From Paenibacillus sp. J2TS4 (lineage in GTDB: Bacteria > Bacillota > Bacilli > Paenibacillales > NBRC-103111): a DNA stretch of 64,000 nt. Below the pieces are notes generated by a model that was given only the letters and a program-made list of their open reading frames with translations, searched no databases and was not told where the DNA came from. Where the stretch lies: NCBI RefSeq assembly GCF_018403245.1, contig NZ_BOSH01000002.1:496001-560000 (forward strand). Reading direction: 5' to 3'. The translations under genes were made by a program, and so were the position numbers. Numbering within the stretch: the stretch's first letter is position 1; every line of letters begins with the position of its first letter. Shown here piece by piece: positions 26,215-34,570 of the stretch.

Positions 26215-27276
26215 ATGGAGAAAATGAAAGTTGCCATTATTGGCTGTGGAACGATCGCAAACAGTGCCCACATTAAGGCATATCTGGCCAACCCAAATGC
26301 GGAAATTAAATATTTCTGCGACATTATTAAGGAAAGAGCCGACAAGGCTGTTCAAGATTACGGGTGTGGTCAAGCGGTAGAAGATTATCACGTCATTTTG
26401 AATGATCCGGAAGTAGAAGCCGTTTCCATTTGTACTCCGAATGACGGACACGCCGCGATCGCCATCGATTGCTTGCGCGCAGGCAAGAACGTCCTCTGTG
26501 AGAAACCCGCTGCGAGAACGTATGCGGAAGCGCTGGAAATGCAAAAGGTGCAGCATGAGACCGGCAAAGTTCTCAATATCGGCGTGGTCAACCGCTTTAA
26601 TACCGGTGTGAATATCGTTAAGAAAATGATCGAAAACGGAGAACTCGGCGAAGTCTACCATGTGTATGTCAGCTTCCGGGTTCACCGCTCTATTCCCGGG
26701 CTCGGCGGCGCCTTTACGACCAAAGCTATTGCCGGCGGAGGTGTGTTGATCGATTGGGGCGTTCACTACCTGGATGTCGTAATGTACTGTACTGGCGATC
26801 CTAAGCCGAAGACGGTCAGCGGGCAAGCTTATTGCAAGCTTGGCAAAGACATGGAGAACTACACGTATACGAAGATGTGGGCGGGCCCCCCGAATTATTC
26901 CGGTACATATGATGTAGACGATTTTGTAACCGGATTGATCCGCACCGAAGGGCCGACGATTTCGTTGAACGGCGCCTGGGCACAAAACATCGGCGTCAAC
27001 GAAACGTATATCGATTTTATAGGTGACAAAGCCGGGATTCGTCTGCAATACGGGGCTGACTTCAAGCTGTACAGCGCTAAGAACGGCGCTTTGCTGGAGA
27101 CGATGCCGAATTACAATTCGACCGATATGTTCCAAAACGAGATTGACAGCTTCCTGAACTGCATTCGCACAGGTGAGAAGCTGCCGTCCCATATCGATAC
27201 GGTCGTGCTGACTTCCCAAATCATTCAGGCCATCTACGATTCTTCCGATCAGCGGGCGGAAATTTCATTCGAGTAA
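26215..27276 (+). CDS. Gfo/Idh/MocA family oxidoreductase
   Basis: 353-aa NAD(P)-dependent sugar or cyclitol dehydrogenase. The N-terminal Rossmann fold is MKVAIIGCGTIANSAHIKAY, and the cofactor-side motif is NVLCEKPAART (the conserved EKP Lys). A C-terminal alpha/beta domain with GGGVLIDWGVHYLDVVMY supplies the Asp-x-x-x-His catalytic pair. I choose the ATG at 26215 because GGGGAGGG lies just upstream; the open frame extends to 26110 but covers the promoter. It is followed 17 nt later by a second family member. Confidence 0.9.
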   Translation: MEKMKVAIIGCGTIANSAHIKAYLANPNAEIKYFCDIIKERADKAVQDYGCGQAVEDYHVILNDPEVEAVSICTPNDGHAAIAIDCLRAGKNVLCEKPAARTYAEALEMQKVQHETGKVLNIGVVNRFNTGVNIVKKMIENGELGEVYHVYVSFRVHRSIPGLGGAFTTKAIAGGGVLIDWGVHYLDVVMYCTGDPKPKTVSGQAYCKLGKDMENYTYTKMWAGPPNYSGTYDVDDFVTGLIRTEGPTISLNGAWAQNIGVNETYIDFIGDKAGIRLQYGADFKLYSAKNGALLETMPNYNSTDMFQNEIDSFLNCIRTGEKLPSHIDTVVLTSQIIQAIYDSSDQRAEISFE

Positions 27277-27293
27277 CAAGGAGGCGTTAAGAC

Positions 27294-28133
27294 GTGAAAA
27301 CGATTGGATTCATCGACTACTTTCTCGATGAATGGCATGCCAACAAATACCCGGGATGGATCCAGCAGGCGACGGACGGTGCAATGAAAGTCGCTTACGC
27401 CTACGGCAAGAAGGACTCTGAGCAAGGGCTCGACAACGCCACCTGGTGCCGGAATATGGGAGTCGAGCTGCTTGCTTCCATAGAAGAAGTCATTGACAAA
27501 AGCGATTACTTAATCGTGCTTTCACCCGACCATCCGGAATTTCATGAAGAGTTGGCCATTCCTGCATTGAAATCGGGCAAACCGACTTATGTCGATAAGA
27601 CGTTTGCCCCTGACCGGGCGACGGCGCAGCTTCTATTCGATACGGCAGCCAAGCATGGAACGCCGCTCTATTCCTCTTCAGCTCTGCGCTTTGCCACGGA
27701 ATATGTGGAGGCAGACAGACAAGGGATAGAATCTATTTGCAGTATGGGGCCCGGAACATACGCGAACTATTCCATCCATCAGATTGAACCGATTGTTTCC
27801 TTGATGGGCAGCAAGCCGGCCCGGGTCATGTATATCGGCACGAAGCAATCTCCTGCCCTGCTCATCCAATTTTCGGACGGCAGACAGGCGACGATTAATC
27901 ATTTTGCGGACAGTTCCTTCGGCTTAGCGATAGGTTATGAATCGGGGCGCTCGGTTCATCTGAAGCCGGAATCGAATTTCTTCGGCTTATTCATTGATAA
28001 TCTGGTTCAATTTTTTAAGTCTGGCCAACCGACGGTCGATCCATCGGAGACGGTGGCGGTTATTACGATCATCGAATATGGCGGCAAGGCCGCTCTCACT
28101 CCGTTCCAATGGGTGGAGCTTCCGCAGGACTGA
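27294..28133 (+). CDS. Gfo/Idh/MocA-like protein, divergent
   Basis: 279 aa. It starts MKTIGFIDYFLDEWHANKYP instead of the usual GxGxxG loop, so the nucleotide-binding loop is altered. The family's second strand region is recognisable (DYLIVLSPDHPEFHEELAIP, YVDKTFAPDRATA, where the usual EKP is DKT). The C-terminal domain has YANYSIHQIEPIVSLMG. An AAGGAGG site precedes a GTG start 17 nt after the first gene. It may be an auxiliary enzyme acting on the same sugar; cofactor use is doubtful from the sequence alone. Confidence 0.75.
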   Translation: MKTIGFIDYFLDEWHANKYPGWIQQATDGAMKVAYAYGKKDSEQGLDNATWCRNMGVELLASIEEVIDKSDYLIVLSPDHPEFHEELAIPALKSGKPTYVDKTFAPDRATAQLLFDTAAKHGTPLYSSSALRFATEYVEADRQGIESICSMGPGTYANYSIHQIEPIVSLMGSKPARVMYIGTKQSPALLIQFSDGRQATINHFADSSFGLAIGYESGRSVHLKPESNFFGLFIDNLVQFFKSGQPTVDPSETVAVITIIEYGGKAALTPFQWVELPQD

Positions 28134-28194
28134 CTAGCCTGCAATCCAACTAGTTGGCGCTGTCCCATAGTACCAATACGGGCGGCAGGTCCAT

Positions 28195-28223
28195 TTGACA
28201 AATGTTCACGTATCGTTTAAAGT
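28195..28223 (+). promoter_or_regulatory. Promoter of the ABC-F leader
   Basis: TTGACA at 28195-28200 and TAAAGT at 28218-28223 are 17 bases apart. The predicted RNA start lies about 35 nt before the uORF. Confidence 0.5.
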
Positions 28224-28263
28224 TTCAGTATACGACAAGAACGGAAGGGTGAAATCAACTACA

Positions 28264-28275
28264 ATGGATAACTAA
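28264..28275 (+). CDS. Three-codon regulatory uORF (Met-Asp-Asn-stop)
   Basis: ATG GAT AAC TAA, preceded by GGAAGGGTGA 11-13 nt upstream. The stop codon overlaps the 5' arm (AATCCTATT, 28274-28282) of the leader's large hairpin. A ribosome parked here would therefore block that hairpin. Such minimal uORFs are known upstream of antibiotic-induced ABC-F genes. Confidence 0.6.
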   Translation: MDN

Positions 28276-28499
28276 TCCTATTTACGAAAACCGTTATATT
28301 GAAGGTATTTTGAAACAGATGGGTTTTTCTGTCTTGTTTTCATTACCTTCAATCGGAGTTTTCAGAATAGGATTGGACTTCTATAGTTGAGCCCCAGAAG
28401 GATGATCTGTCTCTTCTGGGGATCTACCTATGCTATGCCTCCTATTCTGAATGTGGATAGGGGGCATTTTTTGTCCCCATAAAACAGAATAAATGGGGA
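28274..28499 (+). promoter_or_regulatory. Ribosome-mediated attenuator of the ABC-F gene
   Basis: AATCCTATT (28274-28282) pairs with AATAGGATT (28366-28374), reinforced by nested GAAAAC/GTTTTC and ATTGAAGGTA/TACCTTCAAT arms. The segment TTCAGAATAGGA (28361-28372) can instead pair with TCCTATTCTGAA (28440-28451), which is the 5' arm of the terminator. A further CCCCAGAA/TTCTGGGG hairpin lies at about 28392-28421. TCCCCAT (28474-28480) pairs with ATGGGGA (28493-28499), hiding the Shine-Dalgarno. Stalling on the uORF would free the antiterminator. Confidence 0.75.
28437..28472 (+). terminator. Intrinsic terminator within the ABC-F leader
   Basis: GCCTCCTAT pairs with ATAGGGGGC, followed by ATTTTTT. 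It lies 35 nt before the ABC-F start, so it must be regulated for the gene to be expressed. Confidence 0.82.
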
Positions 28500-28506
28500 T
28501 GATTTT

Positions 28507-30108
28507 ATGATTTTACTGGAAGCTCTTCATATCAAGCACTATGTCAAAGACCGCTTATTATTGGACATCGCTCAATTACAAATTCACCATGCGGACCGGA
28601 TCGGGTTAGTTGGCCGGAATGGCAGTGGAAAGACAACTTTGCTGAACCTATTGGCCGACAAGCTTTCTCCCGAAACGGGTACCGTTCTGCGCCATGCTTC
28701 CTATGAACTGTTGCCTCAGCTTAAAAAAACGGACACAACCAAAAGCGGCGGAGAAGTGACCCAGGCTTACATTAATGACGCCATCATGAAAGCTCCGCAA
28801 ATTTTATTGGCGGATGAACCGACCACGAATTTGGATACCGAGCATATCGAATGGCTGGAAAAGAAGCTGCTTCAGTGGAAAGGCGCTTTCGTCATCGTCT
28901 CTCACGATCGTGCATTTCTGGACGCCCTTTGCACAACGATATGGGAAATTAAGGAAGGGCAGTTGACAGAATATAAAGGCAACTTCAGCGATTATGCAGA
29001 ACAAAAAGAATTGGAGCATCGGCAAAAGACATTAGCTTATGAAAAATACGAAATGAAGAAAAGGCAGCTTGAAGAAGCTTTGGACTTGAAAGTGAAAAAG
29101 GCTGAAAAAGCGACTAAAGCACCCAAAAAAGTTAGCCCATCGGAAGCCAGAATAACGGGTGCGAGGCCATACTTTGCCAAAAAACAAAAAAAGCTGCAAA
29201 AAGTTGCAAAATCGATTGAAACGAGATTGGAGAAACTGGAAAAAGTAGAGAAAATTAAAGAAACGCCTGCAATTAAAATGAATTTGCCTAATGCAGACAC
29301 AGTTAAAGATCGAATCATTATTCGTGCAGAAAAGGTTCCGGGGGTTATAGGTGAACGTTTGCTATGGAACAAAACAAGCTTTCAAGTTCGTGGCGGAGAT
29401 AAACTGGCGATAATCGGTCCGAATGGCAGCGGCAAAACGACTCTTGTGAAAAAAATAATCAACCAGGAGAAAAGCTTCACGATTTCACCATCCGTAAAAA
29501 TTGGTTACTTTAGTCAAAACATAAATATCGTAGATGTTGACAAGTCGATTTTGGACAATGTCCGCTCCACTTCACGGCAGGATGAAGCCCTCATTCGCAC
29601 GGTACTGGCCAGACTGCATTTCTTTAGAGACGATGTTTATAAGAAAGTTGCGGTTTTGAGCGGAGGCGAACGAGTCAAAGTGGCACTGGCCAAAATATTT
29701 TTAAGCGATATTAACACATTGATTTTGGACGAACCGACGAATTTTCTCGATATCGAGACCGCCAGCGCCTTGGAATCGCTTCTCAAGGAATATGAAGGAA
29801 CCGTCATTTTCGTCTCCCATGACCGTCGTTTTATTGAAAATATTGCCACTCGAATTTTGACTATACACAATAAAGAGATCAAATTATTTGAAGGAACCTA
29901 TCAACAATATAAACAGTATGAACAAGCCAAACCATCCAAACCATCCGAGGTCCAAAAAGAGCGAAATACGCAGGAAGATCAGCGGCTCTTACTTGGGACG
30001 AAAATATCTGAAGTTCTAAGTCGCTTAAGTATTGAACCAAGTGAAGAACTGGAAAGAGAGTTTCAATTGCTTTTGGAGGAAAAACGAAAATTGGACACCT
30101 TGGAATAA
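28507..30108 (+). CDS. ABC-F ribosome-protection protein (Vga/VmlR/Msr-like)
   Basis: 533-aa soluble twin-ATPase with no membrane segments. NBD1 has Walker A GRNGSGKTT (about 37-45), a KSGGE signature and LLADEPTTNLD. It lacks the Arm insertion, as antibiotic-resistance ABC-Fs do. A highly charged linker (about 160-255, rich in Lys/Glu) inserts toward the peptidyl-transferase centre in this family. NBD2 has GPNGSGKTT (about 311), LSGGERVKVALAKIFL and LILDEPTNFLDIE. Family members displace pleuromutilin, lincosamide, streptogramin A or macrolide drugs from ribosomes; which drug applies here is not determined. The leader supports drug-induced expression. Confidence 0.9.
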   Translation: MILLEALHIKHYVKDRLLLDIAQLQIHHADRIGLVGRNGSGKTTLLNLLADKLSPETGTVLRHASYELLPQLKKTDTTKSGGEVTQAYINDAIMKAPQILLADEPTTNLDTEHIEWLEKKLLQWKGAFVIVSHDRAFLDALCTTIWEIKEGQLTEYKGNFSDYAEQKELEHRQKTLAYEKYEMKKRQLEEALDLKVKKAEKATKAPKKVSPSEARITGARPYFAKKQKKLQKVAKSIETRLEKLEKVEKIKETPAIKMNLPNADTVKDRIIIRAEKVPGVIGERLLWNKTSFQVRGGDKLAIIGPNGSGKTTLVKKIINQEKSFTISPSVKIGYFSQNINIVDVDKSILDNVRSTSRQDEALIRTVLARLHFFRDDVYKKVAVLSGGERVKVALAKIFLSDINTLILDEPTNFLDIETASALESLLKEYEGTVIFVSHDRRFIENIATRILTIHNKEIKLFEGTYQQYKQYEQAKPSKPSEVQKERNTQEDQRLLLGTKISEVLSRLSIEPSEELEREFQLLLEEKRKLDTLE

Positions 30109-30195
30109 CAGTGAAAAGGTTATATGGAGATCGAGGCACTTGTAAAACGCAGTTGCCTATAAATGTAGAAGCTATTCAGCCGATAACGAAGCAAC

Positions 30196-30245
30196 AAGCC
30201 GTTCTGCAGCGTGAAAGCTGCGGGCGGCTTTGTTTACCACAATAG
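30196..30245 (+). terminator. Rho-independent terminator after the ABC-F gene
   Basis: AAGCCGttCTGCAGC pairs with GCTGCgggCGGCTT, followed by TGTTT. Confidence 0.75.
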
Positions 30246-30321
30246 AATTTATAAGTTTCTGCTTCCTGAGTTCCATCAAATTCTATTTGGCGATAAAAAC
30301 AACCTTTAAACGCGGTCGCTC

Positions 30322-30349
30322 TTCCTCGAAGTACTTCGATAGGAGTTTT
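30322..30349 (+). terminator. Palindrome with T tract in the 30.2-30.6 kb gap
   Basis: TCGAAGTACTTCGA (30326-30339) is a perfect palindrome inside a TCCT...AGGA stem and is followed by GTTTTTC. It could act as a second terminator; no gene is seen around it. Confidence 0.4.
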
Positions 30350-30404
30350 TCTCATTAATCATCGTTGCCGCCCCGTTCTTGACTATTGGCTGATTTTTGG
30401 CGCC

Positions 30405-30600
30405 AAAACTAACTGGATTTTATACAGCTAAATAAGCGAAATCTGAAGATTTTTGCAAACTAATTGGAAATCATACAGTTAGATCGAACGAAATCTAGCC
30501 AAACCCTCCCCATCCCCATTTCTAACTGTAGGTACTCCATGTAGTTCGGCTATTTTGCGAGAAAAGTAAGAACTAGCTGGATAAATTCCATTTAGTCGGG
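30405..30600. repeat. Cluster of degenerate intergenic repeats (family A)
   Basis: Successive units include CTAACTGGATTTTATACAGC, CTAATTGGAAATCATACAGT and CTAGCTGGATAAATTCCAT, spaced about 55-65 bp. They are related to units at 4970-5175. No coding potential is seen in 30250-30640. Confidence 0.6.
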
Positions 30601-30638
30601 TCAGGTTGCCCCTAAGATTTAGAACTGATCATCATACT

Positions 30639-30671
30639 AAAATAAGACTACCGAGAAACAATTCTCGATAG
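30639..30671 (-). terminator. Rho-independent terminator after the Bcr/CflA gene
   Basis: On the minus strand CTATCGAGAA pairs with TTCTCGGTAG, followed by TCTTATTTTA. Confidence 0.78.
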
Positions 30672-30708
30672 CCCTATATATAATTTTGTACACTTCTCCC
30701 CTCAATTT

Positions 30709-31962
30709 TTATCCAAGCTCAGAATTAAGCCGTCGCTTTTTTCTGTGGATCAGGACGAAGTAGCATACGATCGATCCAATATCGGCACAGGCGATAACGA
30801 TTCCCATTGGAATGGCGGTCGCTTCTCCGCCAAGTCCGACAAGCGGTGCCACCAGAGCGCCGAAGATAATGGACAGCAGCCCAAGCAAGGCGGAAGCGCT
30901 GCCTGCGGATTTTCCTTGATTTTGCATAGCCAGGGAAAAAGAAGCCGTGCTCACCATTCCGACACTCGATACGACGAAAAATAATGGAATCATAACGCCA
31001 TATAACCCGGCCTCCAGCATTATCATAGTGAACAGCGAAACACCGGCCAGTGATGCGATGCATAAGCCTCCGATTAACAGTTTTGTCTCGCTGATTCGGC
31101 CGGCCAGCCTGCCGGTCACTTGCGTGGCTATAATGATGCCCAGTCCGTTAATGGCGAAGAATAGACTGTACATTTGCGGTGAAGCTCCGTAAATCTTCTG
31201 AATGACAAACGGCGAACCGGAAATATAAGCGAACATTGCCGCAGATACTAAACCTTGGGACAAAGCATAGCCCATAAATATACGGTCGCGGATCAGCCCG
31301 CTAAAGGTTGAGACTGTATTCCTGATCCCGCTCTTCGAGCGGCGTTCGCGGGGAAGCGTCTCCGGCAAGCTGAAGAAAGCGGAAATAAACATGAATACCC
31401 CCAGCAGGCTCAGGACGATAAAGACTCCCGACCAGGTGGTGAATCTCAGCAATTGACCACCGGCTATCGGAGCCAGAATCGGGGCTGCCCCATTGACCAG
31501 CATCAACAGCGCAAAAAACTTGGTCAACTCCACTCCCGAGTACATATCCCTCACCGTAGCACGGGAAATGACCACTCCTACCGAGCCGGACAAGCCCTGA
31601 ATCAAGCGGAGCACGATCAAAGCTTCTATCGAAGGACTAAAAGCGCACAAGAAGGAGGAAACGGTAAATATCGACAGACCGACAAGTAACGGAATTCGGC
31701 GCCCATATACGTCACTCATCGGTCCGGCAAACAGTTGACCAATCCCCATTCCTGCCAGAAAAAAGGTCAGACTCAATTGAACGAGCGATGGTGTCGTCTG
31801 GAGATGCTCTGTCATCGTCGGCAGCGAGGGCAGATACATATCGATGGAGAGCGGTCCAATAGCCGCAAGCATTCCTAGCAGCGCCGCCATTTTGATCCGA
31901 TGAGATCGGGCAGGCCTCGGGGGCAATGCTTCTATCTCTGTGTTCTTCTGCAGTTGGCTCAT
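30709..31962 (-). CDS. MFS exporter, Bcr/CflA drug-resistance family
   Basis: 417 aa, 12 predicted helices. The family signature AAIGPLSIDMYLPSLPTM is at the first helix, followed by motif A FAGPMSDVYGRRIPLL and VVISRATVRDMYSG. Members export bicyclomycin, sulfonamides or chloramphenicol-like drugs or amino acids. AGGGAG precedes the ATG. The upstream region holds overlapping palindromes that look like an operator. Confidence 0.9.
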   Translation of the reverse strand: MSQLQKNTEIEALPPRPARSHRIKMAALLGMLAAIGPLSIDMYLPSLPTMTEHLQTTPSLVQLSLTFFLAGMGIGQLFAGPMSDVYGRRIPLLVGLSIFTVSSFLCAFSPSIEALIVLRLIQGLSGSVGVVISRATVRDMYSGVELTKFFALLMLVNGAAPILAPIAGGQLLRFTTWSGVFIVLSLLGVFMFISAFFSLPETLPRERRSKSGIRNTVSTFSGLIRDRIFMGYALSQGLVSAAMFAYISGSPFVIQKIYGASPQMYSLFFAINGLGIIIATQVTGRLAGRISETKLLIGGLCIASLAGVSLFTMIMLEAGLYGVMIPLFFVVSSVGMVSTASFSLAMQNQGKSAGSASALLGLLSIIFGALVAPLVGLGGEATAIPMGIVIACADIGSIVCYFVLIHRKKRRLNSELG

Positions 31963-32006
31963 TTCTCCCTCCCTAACCTTTCTAGCCTAGTATTTCAAAA
32001 AAATAG

Positions 32007-32025
32007 AGACTTAAGTCTACAGACT
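32007..32025. promoter_or_regulatory. Overlapping palindromes upstream of the Bcr/CflA gene
   Basis: AGACTTAAGTCT (32007-32018) is a perfect 12-bp palindrome and AGTCTACAGACT overlaps it (32014-32025). This gives three AGACT half-sites in alternating orientation 45-63 nt upstream of the start codon. The binding protein is unknown. Confidence 0.45.
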
Positions 32026-32096
32026 AACTTATTAATTGTAAGCATATCCATTTTTATTGTCAATTCTATATGTGAAACATTCCAAGCTAATAATAG

Positions 32097-32150
32097 GTGG
32101 CACTAAAGAATTCATTCCGTTCTGAAAGAAAGTCCCTCCGCAGCTTTACA
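32097..32150 (+). repeat. Dispersed element with GTGGCACTAAAGAA core, copy 1 (family B)
   Basis: The GTGGCACTAAAGAA core (32097-32110) is followed by ATTCCGTTCTGAAAGAAAGT and CCCTCCG. It aligns over about 50 bp with the copy at 47993. Confidence 0.6.
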
Positions 32151-32157
32151 TGCTGGA

Positions 32158-32244
32158 TCAACGTTTTTTTCTAGGCCAACGATACGGCTCCACATGCTGA
32201 AGCATCGTCCGAAACACAACCGCCCACTGGGCTTCGTTCAAATG
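32158..32244 (-). pseudogene. C-terminal coding relic
   Basis: The minus strand reads HLNEAQWAVVFRTMLQHVEP then YRWPRKKR and a stop, preceded by a stop codon. It resembles a conserved protein tail but has no start, and I do not recognise the family. The remainder of 32291-32606 shows nothing. Confidence 0.25.
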
Positions 32245-32257
32245 TTATACAGGCATA

Positions 32258-32290
32258 CAAAAAAGAGGGCAGGATCAACCTTCCCTCTTT
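32258..32290 (-). terminator. Terminator between the beta-helix gene and the family B repeat
   Basis: AAAGAGGG pairs with CCCTCTTT, with a T tract on the minus side (TTTTTTGT) and a weaker one on the plus side. It is far (about 315 nt) from the 32607 stop codon. Confidence 0.55.
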
Positions 32291-32606
32291 ATAAGCATCC
32301 CTATAAGGTTACCGTAGAAAATGGGCGGACCATTCCGATTGCTCTGCACAGGCAGAGGCTTTGAGCAGTATTCAATTATCTGCACAAAGTTCTCAATCGA
32401 ATGAAAAACGTACCCACACGTAACCCTCCGTTCTTTCAAAGTATCCTCATCCTAACATATCGGGGAACAGACCTGCAATCTGATCACTCTGTAATAAACC
32501 GTTATAATTAAGCTTTCCGCCCCATTCTCCTCCCGTATGTCGCACATGTCCCGCGATTCCCCCGTTATCCTTACACTTCCGCTTCTTTATTGGACTGACA
32601 TTTCAT

Positions 32607-34490
32607 TCAGCCTTGGGTAAACACAGGTGCTCCATTGTTGCCGATCGTCATCTTGTATCTCGTTCCGTTCGGAGCATGGACATAAATACCATCGAAATTG
32701 CTCGACCCTTGAACGAGGACAGCGGCGGTTTTGCCTTCGGCACAGTTGTCGGCCACCTGTACATTGCTCGTCGTACCCGTAACGTTGATGCCATATTGGT
32801 TCTGGTTGCCGGACGGAGCTTTGCTGACCGTATTCCCGGCGACCTTACCATTCTTCGCCTTGTTGGCTACGAGGATACCGCTGCGTGTATTGTCGGTTTC
32901 GGTGGCAGGCGAGCTGATCGTGTTCCCTTCCACGCGAAAACCGTCCATACTTTGGATGAAGATCCCCGTTCTGCCGCAGCGCCGTATCTGGTTATAGCCT
33001 ACATAGATGCCTGACGTATGTCCTTTATCCTGATAATCTGCGTCCGGCTCCTCGGTATACACCGCCTCCGTTTTCATATCGAGAAAACGATTGCCGCTGA
33101 TGGACACCTCGCTAACGTAAGATAACAGCATTCCACGATATTGATTTCGGAACAGATTATTGGCAACCGTCACGTTATGAGTCCATCGCAGCGTGATGCA
33201 GTTATGGCTTATCGACCCCTCCTCGAAGAGGTTACCGGAAATGATCACCGACTCCATTTTGGCATAAACCGCATTGGTTTTGGGCCATCCTGCACCATAA
33301 ATATTTTCCGACAACGTCCCTTTGAATACATTTCCCGATATCACTATGTTTCTACCTGATTGGGGGAGCCCGCTCTGAACCCCGTCCGCGTCTTTCGACG
33401 ATTCGGTATTGGCCTGCGGATTCGACAGCATGATTCCCCGGTTGCAATTCAGAAATAAATTGTCTGTAACAAACAGCTCCGTATATTTGAAACTTCTTAC
33501 TCCGGCGAAGGTCATTCCTTCGAACGTATTTCCATAAATTTTAATATTCGAATTGTACAAGTTATGCACGGCATAATGGTTGCCCACTCCGGCTGGCCAG
33601 GCCTGGGTGCCCGGGGTACCGCTGGCCCCGAAATAACAGTTTCGGATGGTAATGTTCCGGCAGGGAGTTCCGTCGAATACTCCAATCAGCGAAAATCCTT
33701 CCTTAGTATGGTTAGCAATCTGAATCGCTTCGGCATAATTCCTGGTTTGATTCGGTGTATCATCCCTATAGCCGAGGAAGCGGCAATTTTCGATCAGCAC
33801 GTTCTCGCAAGCATTCATGTCAACTCCGTGCGCCGAAACGACGTCTCTCAACTCCACATTGCGAATAATGATGTTCCTCCCTCGGGCCAGACCGAAGCCG
33901 TTAAAGTCATCCGGGTATTGAAGAATGTTCCCTTCCCAGACACCCCCCTCGATAATAATATCGCCATGCCCTTCGTATCCCTGGAAGCTCGCGTTCAGCT
34001 TGCCGTTGACCATAAAAGAATAGTCGTGGCAGCGCAGCAGGGTGGCGCCTTGCTCCATACTGAATCGGGTATGGCGATAAATTCGCAGCGTATCGGTCAC
34101 TTTATAGGTACCTCTAGGGACGACAACATGTGTATAGTGATTATGCTGAGCCTCGTTAAGCGCATTCTGTATGGCCGCCGTATCGTCGGTTTCTCCGTCA
34201 CCGACGGCTCCGAAGTCGCGAACGTTGAGCACCGGACACGTTCCTCTGGCGGAAACAGAAGGTTTATCCGCTTGCTCGTAGACATCGCCAGTCACGGACA
34301 TGGCAGAAACGCCGGGAACCGCCCGCAGCATACTGCTTCCGGCAACGAAGGCAAGCCCGCTCATTCCCAGAGAGGTCAACACCTTCCTCCGGCTGATTTT
34401 AGCCTCTTGTTTCTCTGGCTTCTCCAGCCTCGCTTGCTTCCCTGGTATCCCGCGCTCTTCCCGCGGCTCCCGAATCTCCTTTTCCAACAT
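32607..34490 (-). CDS. Tat-exported right-handed beta-helix protein (pectate lyase superfamily)
   Basis: 627 aa. After a charged N-terminus there is a twin-arginine signal SRRKVLTSLGMSGLAFVAGS at about 33-52. NVRDFGAVGDGETDDTAAIQ begins the pectate-lyase-3 beta-helix, which continues with many short turns of the type NIIIRNVEL, NVLIENCRFLG, NITIRNCYFG and NIVISGNVF to the C-terminus. Members degrade or bind polysaccharides outside the cell. Catalytic residues cannot be assigned with confidence. The adjacent sugar ABC operon supports a carbohydrate role. Confidence 0.82.
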   Translation of the reverse strand: MLEKEIREPREERGIPGKQARLEKPEKQEAKISRRKVLTSLGMSGLAFVAGSSMLRAVPGVSAMSVTGDVYEQADKPSVSARGTCPVLNVRDFGAVGDGETDDTAAIQNALNEAQHNHYTHVVVPRGTYKVTDTLRIYRHTRFSMEQGATLLRCHDYSFMVNGKLNASFQGYEGHGDIIIEGGVWEGNILQYPDDFNGFGLARGRNIIIRNVELRDVVSAHGVDMNACENVLIENCRFLGYRDDTPNQTRNYAEAIQIANHTKEGFSLIGVFDGTPCRNITIRNCYFGASGTPGTQAWPAGVGNHYAVHNLYNSNIKIYGNTFEGMTFAGVRSFKYTELFVTDNLFLNCNRGIMLSNPQANTESSKDADGVQSGLPQSGRNIVISGNVFKGTLSENIYGAGWPKTNAVYAKMESVIISGNLFEEGSISHNCITLRWTHNVTVANNLFRNQYRGMLLSYVSEVSISGNRFLDMKTEAVYTEEPDADYQDKGHTSGIYVGYNQIRRCGRTGIFIQSMDGFRVEGNTISSPATETDNTRSGILVANKAKNGKVAGNTVSKAPSGNQNQYGINVTGTTSNVQVADNCAEGKTAAVLVQGSSNFDGIYVHAPNGTRYKMTIGNNGAPVFTQG

Positions 34491-34570
34491 CCCTCATTCC
34501 TCCCTCTTTGGCATCGATAGCTTGCTATTATCCTATTTATACGGACCCATCCAGCCTTCATGCCCCTGCC

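Noticed and set aside
26104..27219. 371-aa minus-strand ORF
   Set aside because: Antisense to the oxidoreductase, which has clear catalytic motifs; codon use of the antisense frame is unnatural.
33564..34520. 318-aa plus-strand ORF
   Set aside because: Antisense to the beta-helix gene, with no recognisable domain.
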